A stretch of DNA of 38,056 nucleotides, from NCBI GenBank assembly GCA_019348195.1, contig JAHWJX010000017.1, positions 1 through 38,056 on the forward strand, read 5' to 3'. Shown in pieces: positions 1 through 7,508 of this stretch. The notes beneath the pieces are model-generated. The model was not told the origin of the DNA. It saw nothing but the letters and a program-made list of their open reading frames with translations, and searched no databases. The stretch is from Pseudomonadota bacterium (GTDB lineage Bacteria > Pseudomonadota > Alphaproteobacteria > Caulobacterales > Caulobacteraceae). The position numbers were made by a program, and so were the translations under genes. Each line of letters begins with the position of its first letter. Position 1 is the first letter of the stretch.

Positions 1-1
1 G

Positions 2-910
2 TCCTTCGGCCGCGACTTCCGGGCCGGGGACGAGATCGTCCTGACCGAGATGGAGCACCACGCCAATCTGGTGCCCTGGCGGATGCTGGCTGAACGCACG
101 GGTGCGGTGATCCGCTATGTTCCGATCACCGAAGAGGGCGCGCTGGACCTCGCCGCTTATCACGCCCTGCTGAACCCGCGCACGCGGATGGTGGCCGTGG
201 TCCACATGTCCAATGTGCTGGGGACGGTGAACCCGGTTTCCGAGATGGCCGCCGCTGCCCGCGAGGTCGGCGCGGCCGTCCTGCTCGACGGCTGCCAGGC
301 CGCCGTCCACGCCGAGGTGGACGTCCAGGCGCTCGGCTGCGACTTCTACGCCTTTTCCGGCCATAAGCTCTACGGTCCCACCGGCATCGGCGTCCTTTGG
401 GGCAAGGCCGAGCGCCTGGAGGCTATGCCTCCCTACCAGGGCGGCGGCGAGATGATCGAGTCCGTCTCCCTCCAGCGCGTCACCTATGGTCCACCGCCCG
501 GTCGCTTCGAAGCGGGCACCCCCCAGGTGATCGAAGCCGCCGGCTTGAAGGCGGCCGTTGACTGGCTCCAGGCCCAGGATCGTCCCGCCATCGCCGCCCA
601 CGAACGCGTGCTTTACGACCACACCCTGGATCGCCTCCGGGGCGCCAACGACATCCGCATCTTCGGCGAGGCGCCCGGCAAGGGGGCCATTCTGTCCTTC
701 GAGCTCCAGGGCGCCCACGCCCACGACGTGGCCCAGATCCTCGACCGCTACGGGGTGGCCGTTCGCGCGGGCACGCATTGCGCCGAGCCGTTGATGCACC
801 GTTTCGGTGTGACCAGCACCGCGCGCGCCAGTTTCGCCCTATATAACACCCGGGAGGACGCCGACGCCTTTGTGGACGCCCTCGATAAAGCCCGGACCTT
901 CTTCGCGTGA
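2..910 (+). CDS. sufS: Cysteine desulfurase SufS (5' end outside window)
   Basis: PLP-dependent cysteine desulfurase of the SUF pathway, which takes sulfur from L-cysteine as a persulfide for Fe-S cluster assembly in the cytoplasm. The reading frame is already open at base 2, and the residues before the first internal Met (GDEIVLTEMEHHANLVPW) are conserved SufS sequence, so the true start lies upstream of the window; 302 residues are present. The PLP-binding lysine is in FSGHKLYGPTG (codon at 365-367). The catalytic cysteine is in RAGTHCAEPLM (codon at 779-781), the context typical of group II (SufS) rather than IscS enzymes. Its stop overlaps the next gene's GTG start as GTGA, so the two are translationally coupled. 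Only the N-terminus is missing. Confidence 0.96.
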   Translation, partial: SFGRDFRAGDEIVLTEMEHHANLVPWRMLAERTGAVIRYVPITEEGALDLAAYHALLNPRTRMVAVVHMSNVLGTVNPVSEMAAAAREVGAAVLLDGCQAAVHAEVDVQALGCDFYAFSGHKLYGPTGIGVLWGKAERLEAMPPYQGGGEMIESVSLQRVTYGPPPGRFEAGTPQVIEAAGLKAAVDWLQAQDRPAIAAHERVLYDHTLDRLRGANDIRIFGEAPGKGAILSFELQGAHAHDVAQILDRYGVAVRAGTHCAEPLMHRFGVTSTARASFALYNTREDADAFVDALDKARTFFA

Positions 911-1320
911 CCCCAGAAACGGACAAAGCCGCCCTTCCGATCGCTCCCGACCCGTTCGCCTTCCAAGCGGAGGAGCTGGCGCAGGCCGACGCCACGGCGC
1001 TGAGCCAGGCCGAACTGGACGAACTGACGGACAAGCTGATCGCGGCCTTCAAGAGCGTGTACGACCCCGAGATCCCCGTCGACATCTTCGAGTTGGGCTT
1101 GATCTACCGTGTGGACGTCAGCGACGATCGCGATGTGGTGGTGGATATGACGCTCACCGCTCCCGGTTGCCCGGTCGCCGGCGAGATGCCCGGCTGGGTC
1201 TCGGACGCGGTGGAGGGTGTGGAGGGCGTTCGCTCCGCGACCGTGAACCTAGTTTTTGAGCCGCCCTGGGATCAAACCAAGATGAGCGACGAAGCCAAGC
1301 TCGCGCTGAACCTGTTCTAA
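907..1320 (+). CDS. sufT: SUF-associated Fe-S assembly protein, DUF59/MIP18 family (SufT)
   Basis: 137-residue protein of the MIP18/DUF59 family, encoded in alphaproteobacterial suf operons and involved in maturing Fe-S proteins. The first ~40 residues are a poorly conserved, alanine- and glutamate-rich leader. The DUF59 core follows, with the family signatures VYDPEIPVDIFELGLIY and LTAPGCPVAGEMP, the latter holding the conserved cysteine. The GTG start at 907 overlaps the sufS stop by four bases (GTGA), and I chose it for this coupling. Nine bases separate its stop from the next gene's ATG, so sufS, sufT and the A-type carrier form one transcript. The precise role of SufT (cluster carrier or maturation factor) is family knowledge and is not visible in the sequence. 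Confidence 0.92.
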   Translation: MTPETDKAALPIAPDPFAFQAEELAQADATALSQAELDELTDKLIAAFKSVYDPEIPVDIFELGLIYRVDVSDDRDVVVDMTLTAPGCPVAGEMPGWVSDAVEGVEGVRSATVNLVFEPPWDQTKMSDEAKLALNLF

Positions 1321-1329
1321 GGAGGGGTC

Positions 1330-1740
1330 ATGGTCGTCCTCAATCCAACGGTGGTCAGCCGCCCGCGCCGCCCGCGGCCCAAGGTCGTCACCCTGAGCGA
1401 CGCGGCGGCCGAGCGCGTCCGCGCCATCATGGCCAAGCCACGGGAGGGTAGGGTCGAAAAGCCCTACGCCGGCCTGCGCGTGGGCGTGAAGAACGGCGGC
1501 TGCGCCGGCCAGGAGTACGTTCTGGACTACGCGGAAACCGCCAACCCGCTGGACGAGGTCGTGGAGGACAAGGGCGTCCGCATCCTGATCGACCCCAAAG
1601 CCGTTTTGTTCCTGATCGGCACGGAGATCGACTACGAGACCACCAAGCTCGCCTCCAAGTTCGTCTTCCGCAATCCCAACGAAACCGACGCCTGCGGCTG
1701 CGGCGAGAGCGTGACCATCATCCCGGCCACCGGGAATTAG
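1330..1740 (+). CDS. sufA: A-type Fe-S carrier (SufA/IscA, HesB family)
   Basis: 136-residue HesB/IscA-family scaffold or carrier that binds Fe-S clusters and passes them to apoproteins. The three ligand cysteines of the family are present: one in NGGCAGQEY and two in the C-terminal ACGCGES. A strong Shine-Dalgarno sequence (AAGGAGG at 1320-1326) sits just before the ATG at 1330. A 25-residue N-terminal extension (PTVVSRPRRPRPK) precedes the conserved VTLSDAAAERV start of the domain. It closes the suf operon; the next gene on the opposite strand ends inside its stop codon region (1737-1740). SufA versus IscA naming follows from the operon context. Confidence 0.93.
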   Translation: MVVLNPTVVSRPRRPRPKVVTLSDAAAERVRAIMAKPREGRVEKPYAGLRVGVKNGGCAGQEYVLDYAETANPLDEVVEDKGVRILIDPKAVLFLIGTEIDYETTKLASKFVFRNPNETDACGCGESVTIIPATGN

Positions 1741-2537
1741 GCGGCGCGGGCCGCGTCCACGGGCGGGTCGCTCAAGACCGCCGGGACGATGGGACGACCA
1801 GTCGCCTCCGCGACCAGCTCTGCGGTTCGCCCTTCGATCGCGCTCTCCAGCCGGGACATGAACTCCCCCCGCGGCAGCCCGGGCGGGATGGGCTCCAGGA
1901 ACTCCAGCACCGCCGTCCCGGGCCGCTTCCTGAACTCGGTCCCAGGCCAGAACAGTCCCAGGTTCGTCGCCGCGGGAACCACTGGCAGCCCGAAGGTCCG
2001 GTACATGTGGAAGGCTCCCGATCGGTACGGATAGCGCGTGCCCACCGGCGCCAAATGCCCTTCCGGATAGATCAGGATGCGACGCCCCTCCGCGCGCACC
2101 CCGGCGGCTTCCGCCATCAGCGCTCGTTGGGAAGCGCGCCCGCCGGCCTGGTCCACGATGATGCACCCCAGCTTGCGCAGAATCAGTCCCACGCCGGGGT
2201 AGTTCTCCATGTGCGCTCCGATGACGAAGGCCAGGTCTTCGAACTGGGAGTACATGCAAAAGCCGTCGCCCCAGCTCTGGTGCTTGGCGGCGATGATGAA
2301 GGCCCCTTCCGGACGAAGCTGCGCGCCCCGCACGTCCAGCCGGATGCCGGCCAGGGTGCGCATGCACCACACCATGCGTCGCACATACCGCCCAATGACC
2401 CAGGTCGTGGGCCTCCGGCCGGGCAGGGCGGCCGCTCCAAGCGCCAGAAGGCCGTAGACGATGTTGAGCGCCCAATAGGCGATGGCGAACGCCCAGCTCC
2501 GCAGCACCCGCTTTCCTCCCTGGCCGCCCCGAGTCAT
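1737..2537 (-). CDS. 1-acyl-sn-glycerol-3-phosphate acyltransferase (PlsC family)
   Basis: 266-residue membrane-associated acyltransferase that probably acylates lysophosphatidic acid or a related lysolipid in phospholipid synthesis. A hydrophobic N-terminal segment (AFAIAYWALNIVYGLLALGA) follows a short basic leader. The HX4D catalytic motif is HQSWGD, and the acceptor-site block is IYPEGHLAPVG in place of the usual FPEGTR. The open frame extends upstream to 2963, but the ATG at 2537 places the start at the transmembrane segment and leaves room for the divergent gene that starts at 2547. With only nine bases between the two start codons, the promoters must overlap the coding regions or at least one leader must be extremely short. 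Its 3' end overlaps the sufA stop by four bases. Confidence 0.88.
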   Translation of the reverse strand: MTRGGQGGKRVLRSWAFAIAYWALNIVYGLLALGAAALPGRRPTTWVIGRYVRRMVWCMRTLAGIRLDVRGAQLRPEGAFIIAAKHQSWGDGFCMYSQFEDLAFVIGAHMENYPGVGLILRKLGCIIVDQAGGRASQRALMAEAAGVRAEGRRILIYPEGHLAPVGTRYPYRSGAFHMYRTFGLPVVPAATNLGLFWPGTEFRKRPGTAVLEFLEPIPPGLPRGEFMSRLESAIEGRTAELVAEATGRPIVPAVLSDPPVDAARAA

Positions 2538-2546
2538 GGAGAAGCC

Positions 2547-2933
2547 ATGACGACCGACGCCTACGTCGAACATGTTCGCGACCTGCTGGCGAGCATACCC
2601 GATCTGCGCTTCCGCAAGATGTTCGGTGGAGCAGGAGTGTATAGCGGGTTGCGCATGTTCGCCCTCCTCGCCGCCGATCAGCTCTACATCAAGACGGACG
2701 CGGCGAGCCGGGCCCGATTCGAGGCCGCCGGCTCCACGCCCTTCACGTTCCAAGGAGCAGGGGGGCGCACCACGATCACCAGCTGCTGGCGTCTTCGCAC
2801 CCTGGCGGAAGACCACCCCAAGGTCGAGCGTTGGGCTCGACTTGGCCTCGAGGCGGCGGCCCACGCTGGCGCGCCCACGCGGCTCAGAGCCCGCGGCTTG
2901 GCGGACCTTGGCCCGGGCCCCTGGGATGGTTAA
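2547..2933 (+). CDS. TfoX N-terminal domain protein
   Basis: 128-residue protein with the TfoX N-terminal domain. Diagnostic features are RKMFGGAGVYSGLRMFALL, the LYIKTD strand, the FTFQGAG turn and the terminal WARLGLEAA helix. Proteobacterial TfoX/Sxy proteins with both domains control competence, but stand-alone N-terminal domains like this are common in alphaproteobacteria and have no settled function. The C-terminal ~30 residues after the helix are low-complexity and Ala/Arg/Gly-rich. It starts nine bases from the divergent acyltransferase start and its last eight bases overlap the start of the downstream glycosyltransferase, so it is probably co-transcribed with that gene. Confidence 0.8.
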   Translation: MTTDAYVEHVRDLLASIPDLRFRKMFGGAGVYSGLRMFALLAADQLYIKTDAASRARFEAAGSTPFTFQGAGGRTTITSCWRLRTLAEDHPKVERWARLGLEAAAHAGAPTRLRARGLADLGPGPWDG

Positions 2934-3849
2934 GCCGGTCTCGACGGCGCGCGTGGTGGTCACCGGCGGCGACGCCGGCTACTTTCCCCTGATCGAGGAA
3001 CTCGCCGCCTCCATCCGCGCCCACCGGACGGCCGAGCAGCTTGGGCTGGCCGTCATCGACGCGGGACTGGAGCCTGGCCACCGCGAACACTTGGTGCGCC
3101 GCTACGGGGTGCGGTTGCTGGACGTCGGCTGGGAGCTCGAGGTTCCCGCCTCGCGCGTGCGGGGCCGAGACCACCTCAAGGTCCAGGTCGCCCGCGCCTT
3201 TCTCGACCGCTACCTTCCCGAAACGGAGCTGATCAGCTGGATCGATGCGGACGCCTGGGTCCAGGATCCCTCGGCGTTGGACCTGCTGTTCCGGGGCGCC
3301 GAACTCAGTCGGCTGGCCATCGTCTCCCAGACCTCGCGTTATTCGGAGGTGGCCATGACCCTCCGGTGGGGTCCGTTCGGCTGGGCCCAGGTCCGGTCCA
3401 TCCTTTACAAGAATGCGCGCAGGGCAGGGGTGCCGGAGGCCCAGGCCCGGCGCATCGGGGACCGTCCCACGCTCAACTCCGGCGTCTTCGCCCTGCATCG
3501 TGAAGCTCCGCAATGGGCTCTGTGGCGCGCCCGCCAGGCGGAGGTGATCCGGCGGGGGCGCATCTTCACCTCCGACCAGCTGTCCCTGGCGCTGGCCGTC
3601 TATGTGGACGGCGCGCCGGTGGAGTTAATGCCCGAGACCTGCAACTACATGGGCGCGCTGTGGACCTGCTCGGCCGACGAAGGGACCCTGGTGGAGCGCT
3701 ATCTCCCCAACGCGCCGGTGGGCGTGGTCCACATGGCCGGCTACGACGCCATGCGCCGGGATCTGGAGGTCACCGCTCCGGTCCGGACTCTGGACGGTCG
3801 CGTTGTCCAACGCTCGCTGCGCCGTCCCGCCTGGGTCAGCGCCCCGTGA
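2926..3849 (+). CDS. Putative GT-A fold glycosyltransferase (GT8-like)
   Basis: 307-residue protein resembling nucleotide-diphospho-sugar transferases. A DxD-type metal-binding motif lies in ISWIDADAWVQDPSALD. Further on is a NSGVFALHREAPQW segment, matching the region after the acceptor site in GT8-like proteins, followed by FTSDQLSLALAVY. No signal peptide or transmembrane helix is visible, so it is probably cytoplasmic. The open frame continues upstream through the TfoX gene, but the domain begins with VVVTGGDAGYFPLIEELAASI, so the ATG at 2926 is chosen; it overlaps the TfoX stop by eight bases. The last 14 bases overlap the convergent enoyl-CoA hydratase gene. Donor and acceptor cannot be told from sequence. 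Confidence 0.82.
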   Translation: MVKPVSTARVVVTGGDAGYFPLIEELAASIRAHRTAEQLGLAVIDAGLEPGHREHLVRRYGVRLLDVGWELEVPASRVRGRDHLKVQVARAFLDRYLPETELISWIDADAWVQDPSALDLLFRGAELSRLAIVSQTSRYSEVAMTLRWGPFGWAQVRSILYKNARRAGVPEAQARRIGDRPTLNSGVFALHREAPQWALWRARQAEVIRRGRIFTSDQLSLALAVYVDGAPVELMPETCNYMGALWTCSADEGTLVERYLPNAPVGVVHMAGYDAMRRDLEVTAPVRTLDGRVVQRSLRRPAWVSAP

Positions 3850-4630
3850 AGCGCGGGGCTCGCTTCTGCTGGAAGGCGGTGACGCCCTCCAGGAAGTCGC
3901 CCGTGCGGCCTGCCTCGCTTTGCGCCCTGCGCTCGGATTCCAGCTGCGCATCAAGCGGCTGATCCAGCGCCTCCCACATCAGGGTCCGCATGAGACCCAG
4001 CGACCGGGGCCCGGTCGCCAACTTGCCGGCCAGCGCGCGGGACGCCTCCATCAGCTCGGTTTCCGGCACGACCCGGTTGACCATGCCCCAATCCAGCGCC
4101 GTCCGGGCAGGCACGTCTTCGCCCAGCAGCATCATCTCCAGCGCCCGCGCCTTGCCCACGATCCGCGGCAAAAGCCAGGTCAGTCCGCCGTCGGGGACCA
4201 GGCCGATACGGCGAAAGGCCAGGATGAAGCGCGCGCCTTCGCCCGCGACGATCAGGTCGCAAGCGAGCGCAAAGGCCATGCCGATGCCGGCGCAGGGGCC
4301 GTTCACCGCCGCGATCACCGGCACGGGTGAGTTCCGCAGCCCTTCAATGAAGGGTCGATAGTGGCTTTCCAACGCAAGGCCCAGGTCCGGGACGCGACCG
4401 TCGGTCAGGGCCGTGGTGCGCGGATCGTTCAGGTTGGCCCCGGAGCAGAAGCCCCGGCCTTCACCCGTAAGGATCACGGCCCGCACCGCGTCGTCTTCGG
4501 CCAACCCTTGAAAGGCCTCGATCAACTCCTCGACCATGTCCAGCGCCGCCGCGTTCAGGGTTGCGGGGTCGGACAGGGACACGGTTGCGATCGCGTCCGA
4601 GACGTCCAGCTTGATCTTGCGGTAGGCCAT
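3836..4630 (-). CDS. Enoyl-CoA hydratase/isomerase family protein (PaaG-like)
   Basis: 264-residue crotonase-fold enzyme acting on acyl-CoA thioesters. The oxyanion-hole strands are present (GRGFCSGANL and the AAVNGPCAGIGMAFALACD block). At the catalytic helix the sequence is FRRIGLVPDGGLTWLLPR: the first glutamate of a classical hydratase is absent and an Asp sits at the second position. That pattern matches PaaG-type isomerases (2-(1,2-epoxy-1,2-dihydrophenyl)acetyl-CoA isomerase) better than true hydratases, although no other phenylacetate genes lie nearby. I chose the ATG at 4630 (MAYRKIKLDV) because it begins directly at the first beta strand; the open frame to 4753 adds Arg/Gln-rich sequence. 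It is followed 20 bases away by the stop of the diguanylate cyclase gene on the same strand. Confidence 0.9.
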   Translation of the reverse strand: MAYRKIKLDVSDAIATVSLSDPATLNAAALDMVEELIEAFQGLAEDDAVRAVILTGEGRGFCSGANLNDPRTTALTDGRVPDLGLALESHYRPFIEGLRNSPVPVIAAVNGPCAGIGMAFALACDLIVAGEGARFILAFRRIGLVPDGGLTWLLPRIVGKARALEMMLLGEDVPARTALDWGMVNRVVPETELMEASRALAGKLATGPRSLGLMRTLMWEALDQPLDAQLESERRAQSEAGRTGDFLEGVTAFQQKRAPRFTGR

Positions 4631-4650
4631 GCCGCCCACCCTAGCCGGAC

Positions 4651-5706
4651 TTAGGCCGCGGCGGGCAAGCTTTCGGCGTTGCTCACGCGATTGCGGCCGT
4701 TGCGCTTGGAGCTGTACAGCGCCGCATCCGCACGCTCGGTCAGGGACGCGCACTTTTCGCCGGTCCGCAGCACCGCCACGCCCATGGAGATGGTCACCGC
4801 GCCCAGGTCCTCGTTGGTCGAGCGCCGCTTGAGCACGCGTCCGGCGATCTCCTCACGGATGGTCTCCAGCGCCGACATGACCTGAACAGGGTTTTCCCCG
4901 GCGAACAACATGGCGAACTCCTCGCCGCCATAGCGGGCCGCGAAGCGGGGGCTCTTGCCGTGCCGCGCCAGCACGCTGGCCACGAAGCGCAGCACCTGAT
5001 CACCCGTCTGGTGGCCCCAGGTATCGTTGAACTTCTTGAAGTGATCGATGTCGAGCAGGGCCAGGGTCAACGGCCCACGCCCGTTCTGCGACAGCCCTCG
5101 CAGCCGTTCGAAGTGCTCGTCGAAGCTCTTGCGATTGCTGAGCTGGGTCAGGCCGTCGGTGGTGGCGTCCCGCCGCGCCTCCTCCAAGCGGTTGCGGAGC
5201 ACGTCCACCTCGGTCGTGGTGGCCGCCAGTCGCTGCTCGAGCGTCTTGCTGTGGGATTGAACCTTCTTGGTCGCCGCAGCCAGGGTGTCGACCAGGGCCT
5301 TGAACGCCGGCGCTTCAGCGCCGGCCGTCAGCCCCTGGCTCGCGCCTTCCAGGGTCTTCCCGTACGCGGCCTGATTACGTTGGGCCGCCTCGACCGCCTG
5401 GCTCACCGCCGCCAACTCGCGGCCCAGCGCCTCGCTGGCGTCCTTGATCTGGTCCTGCAACCCGCCCCGGGGCAGGTGGTCGGCCGCGAGCTGTTCGCTG
5501 ACGGCCTCCGTGATCGGCGTCTTGAACTCGAGCAGGTCCTGGATCGCACGACCCAGCTTCCCGTCCGGTTGCCGGGCGTAATGCAGCCATAGCTCATAGT
5601 TCAGCGCGGTCGGCCAGACCTGCGCTTCCTGCATGAGCTGCAGCGCGCGAGCGGCCAAACTATAGGCCTGAGGCCCCCGGATAGTGGTTTCGACGTCTTC
5701 GGCCAT
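4651..5706 (-). CDS. GGDEF diguanylate cyclase with coiled-coil N-terminus (DgcB-like)
   Basis: 351-residue soluble diguanylate cyclase that makes c-di-GMP from two GTP. The C-terminal GGDEF domain (about residues 180-345) has the active motif RYGGEEFAML and the LLDIDHFKKFNDTWGHQTGD nucleotide/metal region, so it should be active. No RxxD inhibitory site is evident before the motif. The N-terminal half has PTALNYELWLHYA, a segment common in alphaproteobacterial cyclases, followed by long alanine- and glutamine-rich helices (about residues 90-180) predicted to form a coiled coil. From memory, Caulobacter crescentus DgcB has this architecture and a similar neighbourhood, but I have not checked that. 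The ATG at 5706 is preferred over the upstream Met because it begins the conserved sequence. Confidence 0.9.
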   Translation of the reverse strand: MAEDVETTIRGPQAYSLAARALQLMQEAQVWPTALNYELWLHYARQPDGKLGRAIQDLLEFKTPITEAVSEQLAADHLPRGGLQDQIKDASEALGRELAAVSQAVEAAQRNQAAYGKTLEGASQGLTAGAEAPAFKALVDTLAAATKKVQSHSKTLEQRLAATTTEVDVLRNRLEEARRDATTDGLTQLSNRKSFDEHFERLRGLSQNGRGPLTLALLDIDHFKKFNDTWGHQTGDQVLRFVASVLARHGKSPRFAARYGGEEFAMLFAGENPVQVMSALETIREEIAGRVLKRRSTNEDLGAVTISMGVAVLRTGEKCASLTERADAALYSSKRNGRNRVSNAESLPAAA

Positions 5707-5767
5707 CACGTTCCTCGACGCGAGGACCCTAGGGCGAGATCGCAAACGCGGCGTTAAAAGCGGGCGA

Positions 5768-7357
5768 TCATGAAGCCTCGGCCAGAGTTTCCGGCGCGGC
5801 TTTCACCGAGCGGCGACGCCGGGTGGGCGCGGCCGGCTGCGCCGCCTCCGCCGCACGGGGCGCCCGCAGCAGGAAGGCTGGAGTGTCCGCTCCGAAGCCT
5901 ACGACCTTGGGCTCGCGATCCTCCCGGCCGGAGCCGTCGCGCCCTCCATAGGCAGCCCGCCCTTCGCGGGTGGGACGGGTCGGCGCGCGCTCCACTTGAC
6001 GTGAGCCGTAAGCGTTCGTGGATTGAACCGCCGCCGCAGGCACCGGAGCGGCGGGCGGGGTGGCCTCGACCTCCGCCGCCACCGGCTCAAGGACGGTCTC
6101 CTCGCGAGCGGCCTCGCGCGGCCGCACCGCCCGGGCGCGCCGCGGCGCCCGCGCACCATCCTCGGCCTTGGTCTCGTCGCGTTTAGGCTCCGCCGTTCGA
6201 CGAGGCTCGCCGGCCCCACCGCGGTCGTCCAGCTCCAGCGTCATCTCCTCCGGCGTTTTGCCGATGAGCTTGACCACCTTGTCCCAGTTTTTTGCGTCGT
6301 TGGGCGTGATCAGGGTGTAGGCCTCGCCCGTGCGACCGGCGCGGCCGGTGCGCCCGATCCGGTGCACATAGTCCTCCGCATGGTGCGGCACGTCATAGTT
6401 GAAAACATGGCCCACAGCCGGGATGTCGAGCCCCCGCGCCGCCACATCCGAAGCGATGAGCAGCTTCAGACTACCGGCCCGGAAGCCTTCCAGCGTCCGC
6501 GTCCGGGTGGACTGATCCAGGTCGCCATGGATGGGGGCGGCGTCGAAGCCGTGCCGCTTCAACGACTTGGCCACCACATCGACTTCGCTCTTGCGATTGC
6601 AGAACACGATGCCGTTCACGACGTCGGTTCCGGAGATCAAGGTGCGCAAGGCCAGCCGCTTGGCCTTGGGATCGGAGGAGGGGACCCTGGCCCCTAGCTG
6701 CCGGATCGTCTCCGCCGTGCTCGCCTGACGCGACACCTCGATCCGCACGGGATCCTTGAGGAACTGCTTGGTCAGCCGGGTGATCTCCGGCGGCATGGTG
6801 GCGGAGAAGAACAGGGTCTGTTTGGCCGGGGGCGTCAGTTTGAAGATGCGCTCCAGGTCGGGGATGAAGCCCATGTCCAGCATACGGTCGGCTTCGTCGA
6901 CCACCATGATCTGAACGCCCGTGAGCAGGATGCGTCCTCGCTCGAACAGGTCCAACAGGCGGCCGGGCGTGGCGATCAACACGTCCACGCCGCGGTCCAG
7001 CTTCTTGACCTGCTCGTCCATGGACACGCCGCCGATGAGCAGCGCCCAGGAGAGCTTGTGGTTGGCGGAGTATCTGTCGAAGGCCGCCGCGACCTGGTCG
7101 GCCAGTTCACGCGTGGGAGCGATCACCAGCGAACGCGGCATGCGCGCCTTCGAGCGGCCGTTGGCCAGGCGCTCGATCATAGGCAGGGTGAAGGCTGCGG
7201 TCTTGCCGGTGCCGGTCTGGGCGATGCCCAGTACGTCCTTGCCCGTGAGTGCGACCGGGACGCCTTGTTCTTGAATCGGGGTGGGGACGGTGTAGCCGGC
7301 GGCCTCGACCGCTCGGACGATGTCGGGGCTGAGCCCCAGGTCGCTGAAGGATGTCAT
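5768..7357 (-). CDS. rhlB: DEAD-box RNA helicase (RhlB-like)
   Basis: 529-residue ATP-dependent RNA helicase. Motifs in order: Q motif (YTVPTPIQEQG), Walker A (AQTGTGKT), PTRELA, TPGRLLD, DEAD (VDEADRMLDMGF), SAT (FFSATMP), ARGLDIP and HRIGRTGRAG. The core ends near residue 375; a ~150-residue tail rich in Arg, Ala and Pro follows, which in this family serves RNA binding or partner docking. It closely resembles what I recall of Caulobacter RhlB, the helicase of the RNase E degradosome. The ATG at 7357 (MTSFSDLGLSPD) begins the conserved region. A candidate housekeeping promoter and a near-perfect direct repeat lie in the 150-base upstream gap. The exact paralogue (RhlB versus RhlE) is inferred. 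Confidence 0.93.
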   Translation of the reverse strand: MTSFSDLGLSPDIVRAVEAAGYTVPTPIQEQGVPVALTGKDVLGIAQTGTGKTAAFTLPMIERLANGRSKARMPRSLVIAPTRELADQVAAAFDRYSANHKLSWALLIGGVSMDEQVKKLDRGVDVLIATPGRLLDLFERGRILLTGVQIMVVDEADRMLDMGFIPDLERIFKLTPPAKQTLFFSATMPPEITRLTKQFLKDPVRIEVSRQASTAETIRQLGARVPSSDPKAKRLALRTLISGTDVVNGIVFCNRKSEVDVVAKSLKRHGFDAAPIHGDLDQSTRTRTLEGFRAGSLKLLIASDVAARGLDIPAVGHVFNYDVPHHAEDYVHRIGRTGRAGRTGEAYTLITPNDAKNWDKVVKLIGKTPEEMTLELDDRGGAGEPRRTAEPKRDETKAEDGARAPRRARAVRPREAAREETVLEPVAAEVEATPPAAPVPAAAVQSTNAYGSRQVERAPTRPTREGRAAYGGRDGSGREDREPKVVGFGADTPAFLLRAPRAAEAAQPAAPTRRRRSVKAAPETLAEAS

Positions 7358-7417
7358 CTCGGATTGGGAAGCGGCCGGGGCGCGATCACTTGGACGCGGG
7401 CCAGCCTGGATGCACGT

Positions 7418-7446
7418 CATTTAGGTCTAAACGCCCGAGTCGTCAA
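7418..7446 (-). promoter_or_regulatory. Candidate housekeeping promoter of rhlB
   Basis: Reading on the minus strand, TTGACGA (7446-7440) is followed after 14 bases by CCTAAATG (7425-7418). This fits the Caulobacter housekeeping pattern TTGACGS-N10-14-GCTANAWC in seven of seven positions at -35 and six of eight at -10. It would start transcription about 50-55 bases before the rhlB ATG. It was found by eye and is not verified. Confidence 0.45.
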
Positions 7447-7461
7447 GATTTAGGGCTAGAC
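7419..7461. repeat. 14-base imperfect direct repeat in the rhlB leader
   Basis: ATTTAGGTCTAAAC at 7419-7432 recurs as ATTTAGGGCTAGAC at 7448-7461, matching at 12 of 14 positions and spaced 29 bases start to start. One copy overlaps the -10 of the candidate rhlB promoter and the other lies just upstream of its -35, a layout suggesting a regulator binding in tandem, or a duplicated -10-like element. Confidence 0.4.
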
Positions 7462-7481
7462 ATCGCTGCCCATACTGGCTG

Positions 7482-7501
7482 GGACGGTCGTCTGACCGTC
7501 C
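7482..7501 (-). terminator. Hairpin after the Crp/Fnr gene
   Basis: A perfect 8-bp stem (GGACGGTC at 7482-7489, GACCGTCC at 7494-7501) with a 4-base loop lies eight bases beyond the Crp/Fnr stop codon. No T-tract follows on the minus strand, so if it terminates transcription it is a weak or Rho-assisted site. Confidence 0.4.
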
Positions 7502-7508
7502 GGCGTTT

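Noticed and set aside
480-1085. Long open frame on the minus strand across sufS and sufT
   Set aside because: Composition is Arg/Gly/Ser-rich with no domain, and it is antisense to well-supported genes; GC-rich DNA gives many such frames.
2209-2457. CRISPR array or tandem repeats anywhere in the window
   Set aside because: No regularly spaced repeats were seen in the window; GC-rich coding periodicity only (this frame is one example of such a shadow).
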